Positions 18,612-27,600 of a stretch of DNA of 64,000 bases are shown piece by piece. The translations under genes and the position numbers were made by a program. The notes beneath the pieces were generated by a model that worked only from the letters and a program-made list of their open reading frames with translations, made no database searches and was not told the DNA's origin. Numbering within the stretch: position 1 is the stretch's first letter; each line of letters begins with the position of its first letter. This DNA comes from BOG-938 sp035524315 (GTDB taxonomy: Bacteria > Pseudomonadota > Alphaproteobacteria > Caulobacterales > Caulobacteraceae): contig DATKPD010000028.1 of assembly GCA_035524315.1 (NCBI GenBank), positions 1 to 64,000 of the forward strand. The letters run 5' to 3'.

Positions 18612-19177
18612 AGGTAGGCCAGCACCGCCGCCAGGGTCCCCACCCCGCCCAGCGCCAAAGACGCCAGCCAGGGCCAGCGCTTGCCGGTGATAATGGCCAC
18701 GGTCGAGATGGCGATGCCCATGTGCATCAGAGTGGCGGCGATGGTCAGGGTGTGATGCCGGTCTTCGGCGGCCTCACTGGCCTTCAGATGGGCGTCGCGC
18801 TCGGCCTCGAACTTCTTGGCCTCGGCCTGAATGCCGTCTTCATCCGCGCCATCGGACTTGGCGATGGCGGCGTACTTGGCGGCGTTAGCCCCGCCTTCCC
18901 CGGCGGCGATCGCGTAGAGGTTCTTCTTGAGGCTCTTGGCCTCATAGAAATTCCATTGATCCGAAGCCCGGTTCTGCGCCAGGACCGCCTCGTTCTTCTG
19001 GCCGACCGCCGAGCCGCTGGCCATGGTCTCCAGGCTGCCGACCAGGGCCGACAACACCGCCAGCACCGCGATGGTCAGCGACACCCAGGCGAGCAGCTTG
19101 CTGCCCCCGTGGGCGGCGTGTTCGGCGTGCTCCATGTGCTCCCGGTTTTCGAGTTCTTCGAGGGGGCTGTCGGACAT
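18608..19177 (-). CDS. DUF4337 membrane protein
   Basis: 189-aa inner-membrane protein of unknown function. From MSDSPLEELENREHMEHAEH it has an acidic/His-rich cytoplasmic N-terminus, a membrane helix (LLAWVSLTIAVLAVLSALVG), a long charged central region rich in Ala/Lys/Glu (FYEAKSLKKNLYAIAA ... FEAERDAHLKASEAAEDR) and two C-terminal helices. This layout matches DUF4337. I prefer the Met at 19177; an upstream frame extension to 19249 adds a non-hydrophobic tail. It is divergent from the DUF1345 gene (105 bp apart), so the two may share a control region, but no functional link is known. Confidence 0.85.
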   Translation of the reverse strand: MSDSPLEELENREHMEHAEHAAHGGSKLLAWVSLTIAVLAVLSALVGSLETMASGSAVGQKNEAVLAQNRASDQWNFYEAKSLKKNLYAIAAGEGGANAAKYAAIAKSDGADEDGIQAEAKKFEAERDAHLKASEAAEDRHHTLTIAATLMHMGIAISTVAIITGKRWPWLASLALGGVGTLAAVLAYL

Positions 19178-19281
19178 GGCGCGGGTCTCGGCGATTCTGT
19201 TATGAAGTCGGACATGCATCTTACAGCGCCCCGCTTGGCCTGCAGACATTCAACATTGCCGCAGCGTCCGGAGCGGCGTGC

Positions 19282-19971
19282 GTGAGCGATTCTCCCCCCG
19301 CCGCCATGCGCGTCACTGGCCGACCGCGCCTGATCGGCTCGCTCGCCCTGGGCCTGATCGTCTGGATCGGTCTTTACCTGACGCCCAATGATCTGCGCTG
19401 GAGCACCCGGGCGATCATCGGCTGGGACGTCGCCATGCTGACGTTCCTGGCGCTGATCTTCCACATGATGGCGGGCTGCAACATCGCCAAGCTGCAAGCC
19501 CTGGCGGCCAAGCAGGACGAGGCCAAGGGCCTGATTCTGGGCCTGTCGATCTGCGCGGCCGCCGCCGCGGTGATGGCCATTGGCTTGGAAATCAGCCTGG
19601 CCAAGGACGAGCACGGCCTGGAAAAGACCATGCGGGTCGCCCTGGCCTTCCTCACCCTGATGATGTCGTGGCTGTTTGTGCACGTGATCTTCGCCCTGCA
19701 CTACGCCCACGAATACTATGCGCCCGATCCGACCGAAGGCCCCGAAGAGGACGGCCTGCGCGGCGGGCTCAATTTTCCGGGCGGCGAAGAGCCCGACTAC
19801 TGGGATTTCTTCCATTTCGCCGTGATCATCGGGGTGGCCAGCCAAACCGCCGACATCGAATTCACCTCGCGCACACAGAGGCGCATCGGCACCCTGCACG
19901 GGCTGGTCTCGTTCGTGTTCAACACCGTGGTCCTGGCCCTGACCATCAATCTGCTGGCGGGCCTGTTCTAA
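19282..19971 (+). CDS. DUF1345 integral membrane protein
   Basis: 229-aa protein with about five hydrophobic helices and a GTG start. Family features are the pattern DLRWSTRAIIGWDVAMLTFL, the middle helix pair around LGLSICAAAAAVMAIGLEI, the HYAHEYYAPDP loop and DYWDFFHFAVIIGVASQTAD followed by FTSRTQRRIGTLHGLVSFVF. DUF1345 proteins are conserved in bacteria and uncharacterised. The HxxHEYY and DYWDFFHF motifs cluster polar and aromatic residues near membrane boundaries, which might bind a ligand, but this is inference. Confidence 0.87.
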   Translation: MSDSPPAAMRVTGRPRLIGSLALGLIVWIGLYLTPNDLRWSTRAIIGWDVAMLTFLALIFHMMAGCNIAKLQALAAKQDEAKGLILGLSICAAAAAVMAIGLEISLAKDEHGLEKTMRVALAFLTLMMSWLFVHVIFALHYAHEYYAPDPTEGPEEDGLRGGLNFPGGEEPDYWDFFHFAVIIGVASQTADIEFTSRTQRRIGTLHGLVSFVFNTVVLALTINLLAGLF

Positions 19972-20046
19972 TCCGCGGCCGGCGCGCCGCTGGCGCGCGC
20001 GCGGTCGCGGGTCTAAGGGTGGCCTGTGATCAAGGAGAATCACCGG

Positions 20047-21177
20047 GTGGATAAGGCGCAAGGCGATCGCGCGAACCCCGCGGCGCAAGACGTCGCGGCC
20101 GTCGAACTGACGATCGTCTCCCCCACCTTCAATGAACGGCCCAATGTGCGCCCCCTGGTGCGCAAGCTCCACGACGCCCTGCGCGGCGTGAACTGGGAAG
20201 TGATCTTCGTCGACGACAACTCGCCCGACGGCACCACCGACGAGATCAAGGCCCTGGCGGCCGAGGACCCACGGGTGCGCGGCATCCGCCGGGTCGGCCG
20301 GCGCGGCCTGGCCGGCGCGGTGCTCGAGGGGGCGCTCGCCAGCGCGGCCCCCTATGTCGCGGTGATCGACGCCGACCTGCAACACGACGAGGGGATCCTG
20401 CCGCAGATGCTGCAGACCCTGCGCGGCGGCGACCGCGACCTGGTGATCGCCTCGCGCTACCTCGCCCCCGAGGGCTTGGCCCATGGCCTCAGCGCCACAC
20501 GCGAGCGGGGCAGCCGCCTGGCGACCTGGCTCAGCCGGCTGGTGCTCAAGACCGACATTTCCGACCCGGTCAGCGGCTTCTTCATGGCCCGCCGCGAGGT
20601 GTGGGACCGCGCCGCGCCCAAGCTGTCGCGCGAGGGTTTCAAGATCCTGTTCGACATCGTGGCTTCCCACCCCACGCCCTTGCGCGTGGCCGAGATTCCC
20701 TACGAATTCCGCGATCGGCAGGCGGGCGAAAGCAAGCTCGACAGCCGGGTGGTGGTCGACTACCTGGGCCTGATCCTCAACAAGGCCAGCCACGACCTGG
20801 TGCCCACGCGCTTCCTGCTGTTCGGCGCGGTCGGGGCCAGCGGCATCGTGGTTCAACTGGTCGGTCTGGCCATGCTGCGCGGCGCGGCGCCAGCGATGGA
20901 CTTCGCCACCGCCCAGCTGATCGCCGCCCTGATCGCCATGACGTCGAACTATTTCATCAACAACGTGGTCACCTACCACGACCGGCGTAAGCGCGGCTGG
21001 AACCTGCTGACCGGCTATCTCGCCTTCTGCCTGGCCTGTAGCGCCGGCCTGTTCGTCAATGTGGCGGTCGCCTCGTTCCTGCACGACCGGCTGCCGATCA
21101 CCCTCCTGGCCGGCGCCGCCGGCGCCGCGTTCGGCGCGGTGTGGAACTATGTCACCACCGCCCTCGCCGTCTGGTGA
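20047..21177 (+). CDS. Polyprenyl-phosphate glycosyltransferase (GT2) fused to GtrA membrane domain
   Basis: 376-aa two-domain protein. The N-terminal part is a DPM1-like GT2 domain: LTIVSPTFNERPNVRPLV, FVDDNSPDGTTDEI and VIDADLQHDEGILPQML (the DAD metal motif). It transfers a sugar from a nucleotide sugar to a lipid phosphate. The C-terminal ~120 residues are a four-helix GtrA domain (RFLLFGAVGASGIVVQLVGL ... NYFINNVVTYHDRRKRGWNL), thought to help flip or anchor the lipid-linked sugar. I chose the GTG at 20047 because AAGGAG lies 9 bases upstream; an earlier GTG at 20026 precedes that site. The GT39 gene overlaps its 3' end by 29 bp, suggesting the two act in one glycan or lipid A modification pathway. 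Confidence 0.9.
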   Translation: MDKAQGDRANPAAQDVAAVELTIVSPTFNERPNVRPLVRKLHDALRGVNWEVIFVDDNSPDGTTDEIKALAAEDPRVRGIRRVGRRGLAGAVLEGALASAAPYVAVIDADLQHDEGILPQMLQTLRGGDRDLVIASRYLAPEGLAHGLSATRERGSRLATWLSRLVLKTDISDPVSGFFMARREVWDRAAPKLSREGFKILFDIVASHPTPLRVAEIPYEFRDRQAGESKLDSRVVVDYLGLILNKASHDLVPTRFLLFGAVGASGIVVQLVGLAMLRGAAPAMDFATAQLIAALIAMTSNYFINNVVTYHDRRKRGWNLLTGYLAFCLACSAGLFVNVAVASFLHDRLPITLLAGAAGAAFGAVWNYVTTALAVW

Positions 21178-22630
21178 GGCGATAAAGGCGCGTTCGGCGG
21201 CCCGCGGACTGATCCTCCTGCTGGTCGGCCTGGCGGTGCTGCGCGTGGCCGCCGCCGCCCTGATCCCGCTGACCGAAGACGAGGCCTATTACCGCCTGTG
21301 GTCCCAGCGCCTGGCGCTGGGCTACTACGACCATCCGCCGATGATCGCCTGGTGGATCCGCGCGGGCGTGACGCTGGCCGGCGACGACGCGCTGGGCGTG
21401 CGGCTTCTGCCGGCCCTGGCCAATCTGGCCGCCACCGTCCTAGTGTTTGACCTCGGCCGCACCCTCTCGGGCCCCCGCCTGGGGCTGAGCGGCGCGCTGC
21501 TCTACAACTGCACCTTGACCGTGGGGGCGGCCGCCGCCCTGGCCGTGCCCGATGCGCCCGCCGGCCTGTTCTGGACCGCGGCCCTGTGGGCGCTGGCCAA
21601 GGCCGCGCGTGATGACCGTCCGCGCTGGTGGCTTGCGGCCGGCGTCATGGCGGGGCTGGCCTGCCTGTCGAAATATTCGGCCCTGTTCCTGGCGCCCGGG
21701 GTGGCGCTGTGGCTCGCGGCCACGCCGGACGGCCGCCGGCGCCTGGCGCAGCCCTGGCCGTGGATCGCGGCGGCCGTCGCGCTGGGGCTGTTCGGAGCCA
21801 ACGTCGCCTGGAACGCACAGCATCACTGGCAGACCTTCGACAAGCAGTTCGGCCGCGTCGCCGCCAGCCGGCTGAATCCCCGCTACCTGGCCGAGTTGCT
21901 GGCCGGCCAGTTCGTCCTGCTCAATCCGGTCGTCGCCATCCTGGCGATGGTCGGCGCGGGCCAGGCGTGGCGCGCGCGCGCGGCGGCGCCCGTGGCGTGG
22001 CTGATGCTCGCGGCGATCGGCCCGTTTCTGGCCTATCTGCTGATCCACAGCCTGCACGACCGGGTTCAGGCGCACTGGCCGGTCCCGCTCTATTCCGCCG
22101 CCGCGATCCTGGCGGCGTGGGCGTGCGAGGCCGGCGGCTGGCGCGTTCACCTGGCCCGGTGGGCGCCCGTCGGCCTGGCGCTGAGCGTTCTGGCGCTGGC
22201 CCACGCCGCCGCGCCGGCGACCGACCTTGGCCAGGGCGATCCGGCGCGGCAGCTGCGCGGCTGGCCGGCGTTCGCCCGGGCGGTCGACGAAGAGAGGCGG
22301 GCGTCGGGCGCCGCCTGGATCGGAACCCAGAGCTATGGGGTGCTGGCCCAGATCGAAGCCGCCGATCCCGCCCTGCCCGCCCTGCAGATCGACGAGCGCG
22401 CGCGCTACGCCGCCCTGCCCCAAACGGTCAGACCGGCGCCGGGCCAGAGCGGACTGATCGTCGATCTGCGGCGACGGGTTGATCCAGCCAAGCTGAGCGC
22501 CTGCTTTTCCGGGGTGAAGCCCCTGGGCGACATCGACCGCGACGGAGGCGTGGGGGCCGATCAGCGCTACGCGGCGGTGCTGGTGTGGGCCCCGAAAGTC
22601 GATCTTTTGGGCGCTGGCTGCGCGAACTGA
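21149..22630 (+). CDS. GT39/ArnT-like membrane glycosyltransferase
   Basis: 493-aa multi-spanning transferase that uses a lipid-linked sugar donor on the periplasmic face. The signature TEDEAYYRLWSQRLALGYYD followed by HPPMIAWWIRAG carries the acidic residues of the first periplasmic loop. About ten helices follow, then a soluble C-terminal part. The start is uncertain: the ATG at 21149 lies inside the upstream gene (29-bp overlap), and no ATG or GTG occurs in frame between there and the first helix (RGLILLLVGLAVLRVAAAAL). The upstream GT2-GtrA protein probably makes its polyprenyl-phosphate sugar donor. Acceptor (lipid A, LPS or protein) is unknown. Confidence 0.88.
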   Translation: MSPPPSPSGEAIKARSAARGLILLLVGLAVLRVAAAALIPLTEDEAYYRLWSQRLALGYYDHPPMIAWWIRAGVTLAGDDALGVRLLPALANLAATVLVFDLGRTLSGPRLGLSGALLYNCTLTVGAAAALAVPDAPAGLFWTAALWALAKAARDDRPRWWLAAGVMAGLACLSKYSALFLAPGVALWLAATPDGRRRLAQPWPWIAAAVALGLFGANVAWNAQHHWQTFDKQFGRVAASRLNPRYLAELLAGQFVLLNPVVAILAMVGAGQAWRARAAAPVAWLMLAAIGPFLAYLLIHSLHDRVQAHWPVPLYSAAAILAAWACEAGGWRVHLARWAPVGLALSVLALAHAAAPATDLGQGDPARQLRGWPAFARAVDEERRASGAAWIGTQSYGVLAQIEAADPALPALQIDERARYAALPQTVRPAPGQSGLIVDLRRRVDPAKLSACFSGVKPLGDIDRDGGVGADQRYAAVLVWAPKVDLLGAGCAN

Positions 22631-22734
22631 CGCAGCGGTGTCCGGACGAGCGAATCTTAACCATAGCGCAAGGCCCGGCTGGGCAAGCTGACGGCAAATC
22701 GCCGGACAGTCGGGCCGACGATCAGGAGCGGTGC

Positions 22735-24375
22735 GTGGTGCGGAGCGTAGTCAGGCTGCAGGAAGCCGTCGCGGAACCCGAGGTTGCGCCCGAACCGGCG
22801 TTGGCCAGGGGCGTGGACCTCCCTTCGCGCCTGGGCTCGGCGGTGGATCTACTTACCGGCGGCGGCGATCAGCGCATCGCGCTCGACGAGACCACGGGGC
22901 TAAACCGTTACGGTTGCGCACCCTTTCCCGACCCGGGCGCCCTTGCGTTCGGCTCGTCCACCGCCTCGGTCATCTCGGTTCGCGCCTTCGCCGGCGTCGA
23001 AGGCCTGACCGGCCGCCTGTCGGCGGCCCTCGCAGCCGGCGCTGAACCCGAAAGGCTCTATGCCCAGGAAATCGGCCGGGTGCGTCGCGAACTGGTGGAC
23101 CTTCTAGGCCTTGCCGACCTGGCTGGCCTGCGCACGGTCATCAGCCGTTCGGGCACCGATCTGCATCACATGGTCGCCCAGTTGGTCGGCGCGGGTTCTG
23201 GCGCCCCGCCGCTGGTGATCGCCTCCGAAGCCAGTGAAACCGGCAGCGGCGTGGGCCAAGCCCTGGGCGGCCTGTCCAGCCCCGGAACAGCCCTGCGCGC
23301 GCAAGTGGCTGCCTGGCCGGCCCGCGGCGCCGCTCCGGGCGCCGCCCGCCTGTGCCAACTCCTGCCGATCGCCGCCCGCGCGCCTGACGGTGCGGTCCGA
23401 CCGCCCGAACAGGTCGATGAGGAGGTCGCCGCCGCGGCATGCGCCGCCGCCGGCGCCGGCCGCAAGGTCGTGCTGATCCTGATGGACTCGTCCAAGACCG
23501 GTCTGATCTCTCCCAGCGTCGCCTGCGCCCTGGCGCTCAAGCGGCGCTTTCCCGAACAGCTCGAGGTTCTGGTCGATGGTTGCCAGCTGAGACTGTCGCC
23601 AGCCACCGTGCGCGCCTATCTGCAGGCGGACTTCCTGGTGGCCCTGACGGGCTCCAAGTTCATGACGGGACCGACCTTCTCGGCCGCTCTCCTCGCGCCA
23701 GCGGGCGCGGTTCAGCGGCTCGGCGCGAACGGCCTGCCGCCGGCCCTTGGCGTCCACTCGGCGCGGGCCGACTGGCCCAGCGATTGGCCAGGGGCCGAGG
23801 CCCTTCCGGCTAGGGCCAATTTCGGGTTGCTCGTCCGCTGGCAGGCGGCGTTGGACGAGATGCGGCCGTTCCTGTCGCTGGATCCAGGCCAGGTCCACGG
23901 CGTGTTCGCCGCCATGGCCAAGGCGGTCGGCGCAGAACTCGATCACAATCGCCAGTTCGAGCGCGTGATCCAACGCCCGCTCGATCGGGCGGCCCTGGGC
24001 GTCGAGGCGGGGTGGGACACGGTCCACACCATCCATCCGTTCTTACTGAAGGACGCCTCCGGCCCGATTGGTCCTGAGGACGCTCTGGGGCTCTACCGCC
24101 TGGCGGCGATGGACCTTGGAGGCTGGGCACGCGCGGTGGGCGAGGACCAGAGAACGCAATCGGCGGCAAGCCTGCGGGTTCAGCTCGGCCAACCCGTCGC
24201 GTGCGGCCACCGGGGCGGACGGCCGCTTAGCGCCCTGCGTCTGTGCGCCAGCGCCCGCCTGGCCTGCGACGCCTTGGCGTCCGACGGCGCCGGCGCCCAA
24301 GCGGCGATCGACCAGGCCCTGGGGGCGCTCGACAAGACCGCGTGGCTGTGCCGGCGGATGACCGCCAGCCGTTGA
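22735..24375 (+). CDS. Fold-type-I PLP-dependent enzyme-like protein, function unknown
   Basis: 546-aa protein that I do not recognise as a named family. Several features suggest aspartate-aminotransferase-fold PLP enzymes of the class V type. SRSGTDLHHM (about residues 138-147) matches the phosphate-cup loop, LVDGCQ (Asp281) sits where the Asp that pairs with the pyridine nitrogen should be, and LTGSKFMTGPTF (Lys308) fits the PLP lysine loop. GLNRYGCAPFPDPGALAFGS (from about residue 55) may be a substrate loop. The GTG at 22735 is chosen because AGGAG lies 6 bases upstream; the longer frame to 22585 runs into the GT39 gene. It converges, 3 bp apart, on an ATP-grasp/PLP decarboxylase operon, which suggests shared amino-acid chemistry. 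Confidence 0.7.
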   Translation: MVRSVVRLQEAVAEPEVAPEPALARGVDLPSRLGSAVDLLTGGGDQRIALDETTGLNRYGCAPFPDPGALAFGSSTASVISVRAFAGVEGLTGRLSAALAAGAEPERLYAQEIGRVRRELVDLLGLADLAGLRTVISRSGTDLHHMVAQLVGAGSGAPPLVIASEASETGSGVGQALGGLSSPGTALRAQVAAWPARGAAPGAARLCQLLPIAARAPDGAVRPPEQVDEEVAAAACAAAGAGRKVVLILMDSSKTGLISPSVACALALKRRFPEQLEVLVDGCQLRLSPATVRAYLQADFLVALTGSKFMTGPTFSAALLAPAGAVQRLGANGLPPALGVHSARADWPSDWPGAEALPARANFGLLVRWQAALDEMRPFLSLDPGQVHGVFAAMAKAVGAELDHNRQFERVIQRPLDRAALGVEAGWDTVHTIHPFLLKDASGPIGPEDALGLYRLAAMDLGGWARAVGEDQRTQSAASLRVQLGQPVACGHRGGRPLSALRLCASARLACDALASDGAGAQAAIDQALGALDKTAWLCRRMTASR

Positions 24376-24378
24376 CCC

Positions 24379-25629
24379 TTAGGCCCCGGCCGCCTTGGCC
24401 CGCAGCATGGCCTCGAACGCGGCGAACACCTTGCGCATCTGCGGCGCCTTATAGGGATAGACGTCGGCCGGATCGAGCGCGTGTACGATCATGCCCACGT
24501 CGGCCTCAAACACCAGCAACTGGCCGTCCGGAGTCTCGGCACAGTCCAGGGCGAAGTATTCCAGTCCCACGCGGCGGCTGATCTCGGCCAGGGCGGCGGC
24601 GTGGCGCACAGCGAAGTGATAGTCAAACGACAGCATGGCCGCCGCTTCCTCGACCCGCTTGGGGGCGCTGTCGGCCATCCCGGCGTTGAGGTAGTGCACC
24701 ATCCAATGGTCCCCCACCGCCATGTGGGCGAGGTATGGCTTTCCGTCGAACAGAGCGATGCGATACTTGCGATAGCGACCGTCGGGGCCGGCGTAGTCGA
24801 TGAAGCGCGACAGGAAGAACGCCTCGGCGGCGCTCTCGTCCAGATAGGCTTCCAGCCCCTCGGTGTCTTCAATGCGCGACAGGCCGACGCCCGCGTGCGA
24901 GCCCACAGGGCGGATCAGCAGGGGCTGGCCGTGGCTGAGCGCCAGCTGGGCGGCGTTGGCGAAGGCCAGGGCGCGCGGCGTGCGCAGGGTCGGCGGCAGG
25001 ACCACGCCGTCGATATCGTCGAGCTTTGACCATAGCCGGTCACGCGACAGATCGAGGATCGCCTCGGCCGCATTGATCACCGGCCGGGGCCACGCCACGC
25101 CGGCCAGGCGTTCGAGCAGCGCGCGCGACTCGTCGGACTCGCTGATGGCCACCATGGCCAGGTCGTGCTCGGGCACGGTTTCGGGCAGGGGCAGATCGGG
25201 ATCGATGTAGAGGCGCAGCACGCTGACCGGCCGCCCTTCCAGCAGCAGTTCGATCGGGGTGTTGGTCATCAGGTCGCCGCGGGCCACGAACACCAGCAGG
25301 GTGAAGCTGGCCGGAACGGGCGGATGCGGCGCCTCGCGGAACAGCCGCCCGTGCATCAGCGCGGCGTCCTGGCAGGCCAAGGCCTCGAACTTGCGGCCGA
25401 TCAGTTGGTAGAGCACGCCGAGCGACATGTAGCGCGCGGCGTCGGCCGGATTTTCCATCAGGCCGTCGAGCTGGGTCTGGATCAGTCGGATGCCGTCCGC
25501 GCCCTCGAACATGGCCCGGATCCAACTGGCCTGGTTGGGCGTGTCGACCGCCGGGGCGTCCGGATCAATCGTGCTGGCCAGGGCGCCTGTGTTCGACAAG
25601 CCGTCGGTCTTGGGCAGAGGAAGGCTCAT
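24379..25629 (-). CDS. ATP-grasp ligase with N-terminal TPR-like segment
   Basis: 416-aa protein. Residues 55-95 resemble one or two TPR helices (ARYMSLGVLYQLIGRKFEAL). Residues 108-190 form a pre-ATP-grasp domain (FTLLVFVARGDLMTNTPIEL). Residues 195-410 are an ATP-grasp fold: nucleotide-binding PLLIRPVGSHAGVGLSRI (237-253), the central strand YRKYRIALFDGKPYLAHM and the metal-binding DCAETPDGQLLVFEADVGM (362-380). Such ligases join a carboxylate, activated as acyl phosphate, to an amine or thiol. The ATG overlaps the decarboxylase stop by 4 bp, so the two proteins are probably made together. A simple reading is that the decarboxylase makes an amine that this ligase acylates; that is inference. 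Start is unambiguous. Confidence 0.82.
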   Translation of the reverse strand: MSLPLPKTDGLSNTGALASTIDPDAPAVDTPNQASWIRAMFEGADGIRLIQTQLDGLMENPADAARYMSLGVLYQLIGRKFEALACQDAALMHGRLFREAPHPPVPASFTLLVFVARGDLMTNTPIELLLEGRPVSVLRLYIDPDLPLPETVPEHDLAMVAISESDESRALLERLAGVAWPRPVINAAEAILDLSRDRLWSKLDDIDGVVLPPTLRTPRALAFANAAQLALSHGQPLLIRPVGSHAGVGLSRIEDTEGLEAYLDESAAEAFFLSRFIDYAGPDGRYRKYRIALFDGKPYLAHMAVGDHWMVHYLNAGMADSAPKRVEEAAAMLSFDYHFAVRHAAALAEISRRVGLEYFALDCAETPDGQLLVFEADVGMIVHALDPADVYPYKAPQMRKVFAAFEAMLRAKAAGA

Positions 25630-27089
25630 GCTGCGTGTCCTTGGGTCAGGACGCGGCCGAGGCGGAGGACTTCCGCCACGAGCGCGTCGATGTCGTGCGC
25701 CTTGGTGCGATGGTTGACGATGGCGGCGCGGATCGCCTGCCGGCCGTCGATCACGGCGGCGGACGGCGCGGCGGCGCCCGAGGTTTGCAGATCCGTGACG
25801 ATGCGGCGGTTGAGCCGGTCGACGTCGGCGCCCGCGCGGTAGCGGAAGCACACGATATTGAGCGGCGCGGGCGCCAGACGCTCCAGTTCGGGCTCGGCGT
25901 CGATGCGCGCGGCCAGATAGGCGGCCAGCTTGCAGGTGTTGAGAATGGTCGCGCCGATCGCGTCCGCGCCATAGGTCTTGAAGGCGAACCACACCTTGAG
26001 CGCGCGAAAGCCCCGCGACAGATCCGGGCCTAGGTCGCACGGCCACGGCGCGCCCGCCGCCAGACCCTCGGCCTCGCGTTGCAGATAACCGGCGTGGGAG
26101 GCGAACGCCGCCTGATGCTTGGCCCCGTCGCGCACCAGCACGAAGCCGGCGTCGTAGGGCGCCTGGCCCCACTTATGGAAATCGAAGGCGATGGAGTCGG
26201 CGTGCTCGATTCCGTTCAGCAGGGGCGCCAGTTCGGCCGACAGCATGGCCAGCGCGCCGAAGGCTCCATCGACGTGCAGCCACAGGTCTTCGGTCCGCGC
26301 CACATCGGCCAGGGCGGCGAGATCGTCGATCGCGCCCGTCTCGACCCCGCCCGCCGTGGCGACCAGCAGGAATGGGCGATGGCCCGCGGCCCGATCCTCG
26401 GCGATGGCGGCCTTCAGCGCCCCCAGGTCCATCCGCCCCTCGGCGTCGGTCGAGACCAACCGCAAGGCCTGGGCGCCCAGGCCCGCGATGTCCATCGCCT
26501 TGGGCAGGCAGCCGTGGGCCATGCGCGAGGCGTAGGCGGTCAGGCGTCCGCCGGCCGCGCCCAGTCCGGCCTGGCGTGAGGCCGCGCCCAGCGCCTCGGC
26601 TCGCGCGATCAGCACCGCGATCAGGTTGGCCATGGAGGCGCCGGTGACGAACAGGCCGCTGGCGCCCGCGGGAAAGCCGTAGAGCTCGGCCATCCAGCGC
26701 GCGACCTGGCGCTCGATCTCGATCGGCATGTGATCACGCCCGCCGAGATTGGCGTTGAGCCCGGCCGCCAGCATGTCGCCCAAGGCGCCGGCCAGATTGC
26801 CCCCGCCATGCACCCAGCCGAAGAAACGTGGATGGCCGTTGCCCACGCCGTAAGGCAACACCAGCCGCCGGAACGCCTCATGCACCTGGTCCAGCGGCTG
26901 GGGCGTCCGCGGCAGGGGCTCGACTACGCCGCGCCGGACCTCGGACGGCGGCGGACGCCACACCGGACCCTCGGCCAGTCCCTGCATGTGGTCGAGCATG
27001 TCGTCCAGCATCCGGTGCGCCTGGGCGCGCGCGGCGGCCCAGTCTGGCGGGTCCAGATCGGGCGCGAGCATGGGCGGGGCGGCGGGCAT
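25626..27089 (-). CDS. Pyridoxal-dependent (group II) amino acid decarboxylase
   Basis: 487-aa PLP enzyme of the aromatic-L-amino-acid/glutamate decarboxylase family. Seen in order: GNGHPRFFGWVHGGGNLAGA (about residues 84-103), LFVTGASMANLIAVLIAR (phosphate cup), SRMAHGCLPKAMDIAGLG, HVDGAFGALA (Asp274) and FDFHKWGQAPYDAG with the PLP-binding Lys306. It should convert an amino acid to its amine and CO2, though some relatives are aldehyde synthases. The substrate cannot be read from the sequence; the motif has DGAFG where classical AADCs have DAA(Y/W)G. It is the first gene of an operon with the ATP-grasp ligase (ATGA overlap). Confidence 0.9.
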   Translation of the reverse strand: MPAAPPMLAPDLDPPDWAAARAQAHRMLDDMLDHMQGLAEGPVWRPPPSEVRRGVVEPLPRTPQPLDQVHEAFRRLVLPYGVGNGHPRFFGWVHGGGNLAGALGDMLAAGLNANLGGRDHMPIEIERQVARWMAELYGFPAGASGLFVTGASMANLIAVLIARAEALGAASRQAGLGAAGGRLTAYASRMAHGCLPKAMDIAGLGAQALRLVSTDAEGRMDLGALKAAIAEDRAAGHRPFLLVATAGGVETGAIDDLAALADVARTEDLWLHVDGAFGALAMLSAELAPLLNGIEHADSIAFDFHKWGQAPYDAGFVLVRDGAKHQAAFASHAGYLQREAEGLAAGAPWPCDLGPDLSRGFRALKVWFAFKTYGADAIGATILNTCKLAAYLAARIDAEPELERLAPAPLNIVCFRYRAGADVDRLNRRIVTDLQTSGAAAPSAAVIDGRQAIRAAIVNHRTKAHDIDALVAEVLRLGRVLTQGHAA

Positions 27090-27181
27090 GATTTTTGACT
27101 TTGCCGCGATTCGCCTCCGCCCGGGGCGCGGCTAAATGGCCAATTATTGACCTAGCCGTCGCCGCGCGTCGGACGACCGGC

Positions 27182-27565
27182 TTAAGCGTCCGGCGTCCAA
27201 GTGGCGATCTCGCGCGCCTGGCGCACGCGCTCGGTCTTGATCCACGCGTTGGCGAACAGGCCGGCGCCTTCCATGGCCAGCGACACCCACACGGGCGCGT
27301 TTCCAAGGAAGCAGAACAGTCCGGGCATGAGAAACGCCAGTCGCACCCCGATGAGCAGCCAGCGTCGCGCGCGGCGCGCGCGCAGCCATGCCTCGAACGC
27401 CTGATCCTCGCCCGCCGCATCCGCCGAAGGTCCCGCCTTGAGGGAGGCGCGGAACGCGTCCAACTGCGGATTCGGCGCCTCCTCCCGGACGGCCGGCGCG
27501 CGCCTCGCACTGGGCGGCGCGGCGTGCGTGAGGCCCTTGCGGCCGAAGGTCCGGGAACCCGCCAT
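27182..27565 (-). CDS. Small membrane protein, unknown function
   Basis: 127-aa hypothetical protein from MAGSRTFGRKGLTH. The first half is basic and Pro/Ala-rich, followed by a charged patch (FEAWLRARRARRW). Two hydrophobic segments (LLIGVRLAFLMPGLFCFLG and APVWVSLAMEGAGLFANAW) end in ERVRQAREIATWTPDA. Two other minus-strand frames overlap this region, but only this one has a membrane-protein pattern with sensible amino-acid composition. An upstream TTG (27586) would add seven residues; no clear ribosome site supports either start. It is not obviously linked to the ABC transporter upstream. Confidence 0.55.
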   Translation of the reverse strand: MAGSRTFGRKGLTHAAPPSARRAPAVREEAPNPQLDAFRASLKAGPSADAAGEDQAFEAWLRARRARRWLLIGVRLAFLMPGLFCFLGNAPVWVSLAMEGAGLFANAWIKTERVRQAREIATWTPDA

Positions 27566-27600
27566 GGGTTCGAGATTGCCACACAAGGGTTAGACGCCGG

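Noticed and set aside
19075..21084. 669-codon antisense open frame across DUF1345 and GT2-GtrA genes
   Set aside because: It crosses two real plus-strand genes and shows no recognisable domain.
26878..27582. Alternative minus-strand frame over the small membrane protein and the decarboxylase start
   Set aside because: Arg-rich composition and overlap with the decarboxylase 5' end; the 127-aa frame has a better membrane-protein pattern.
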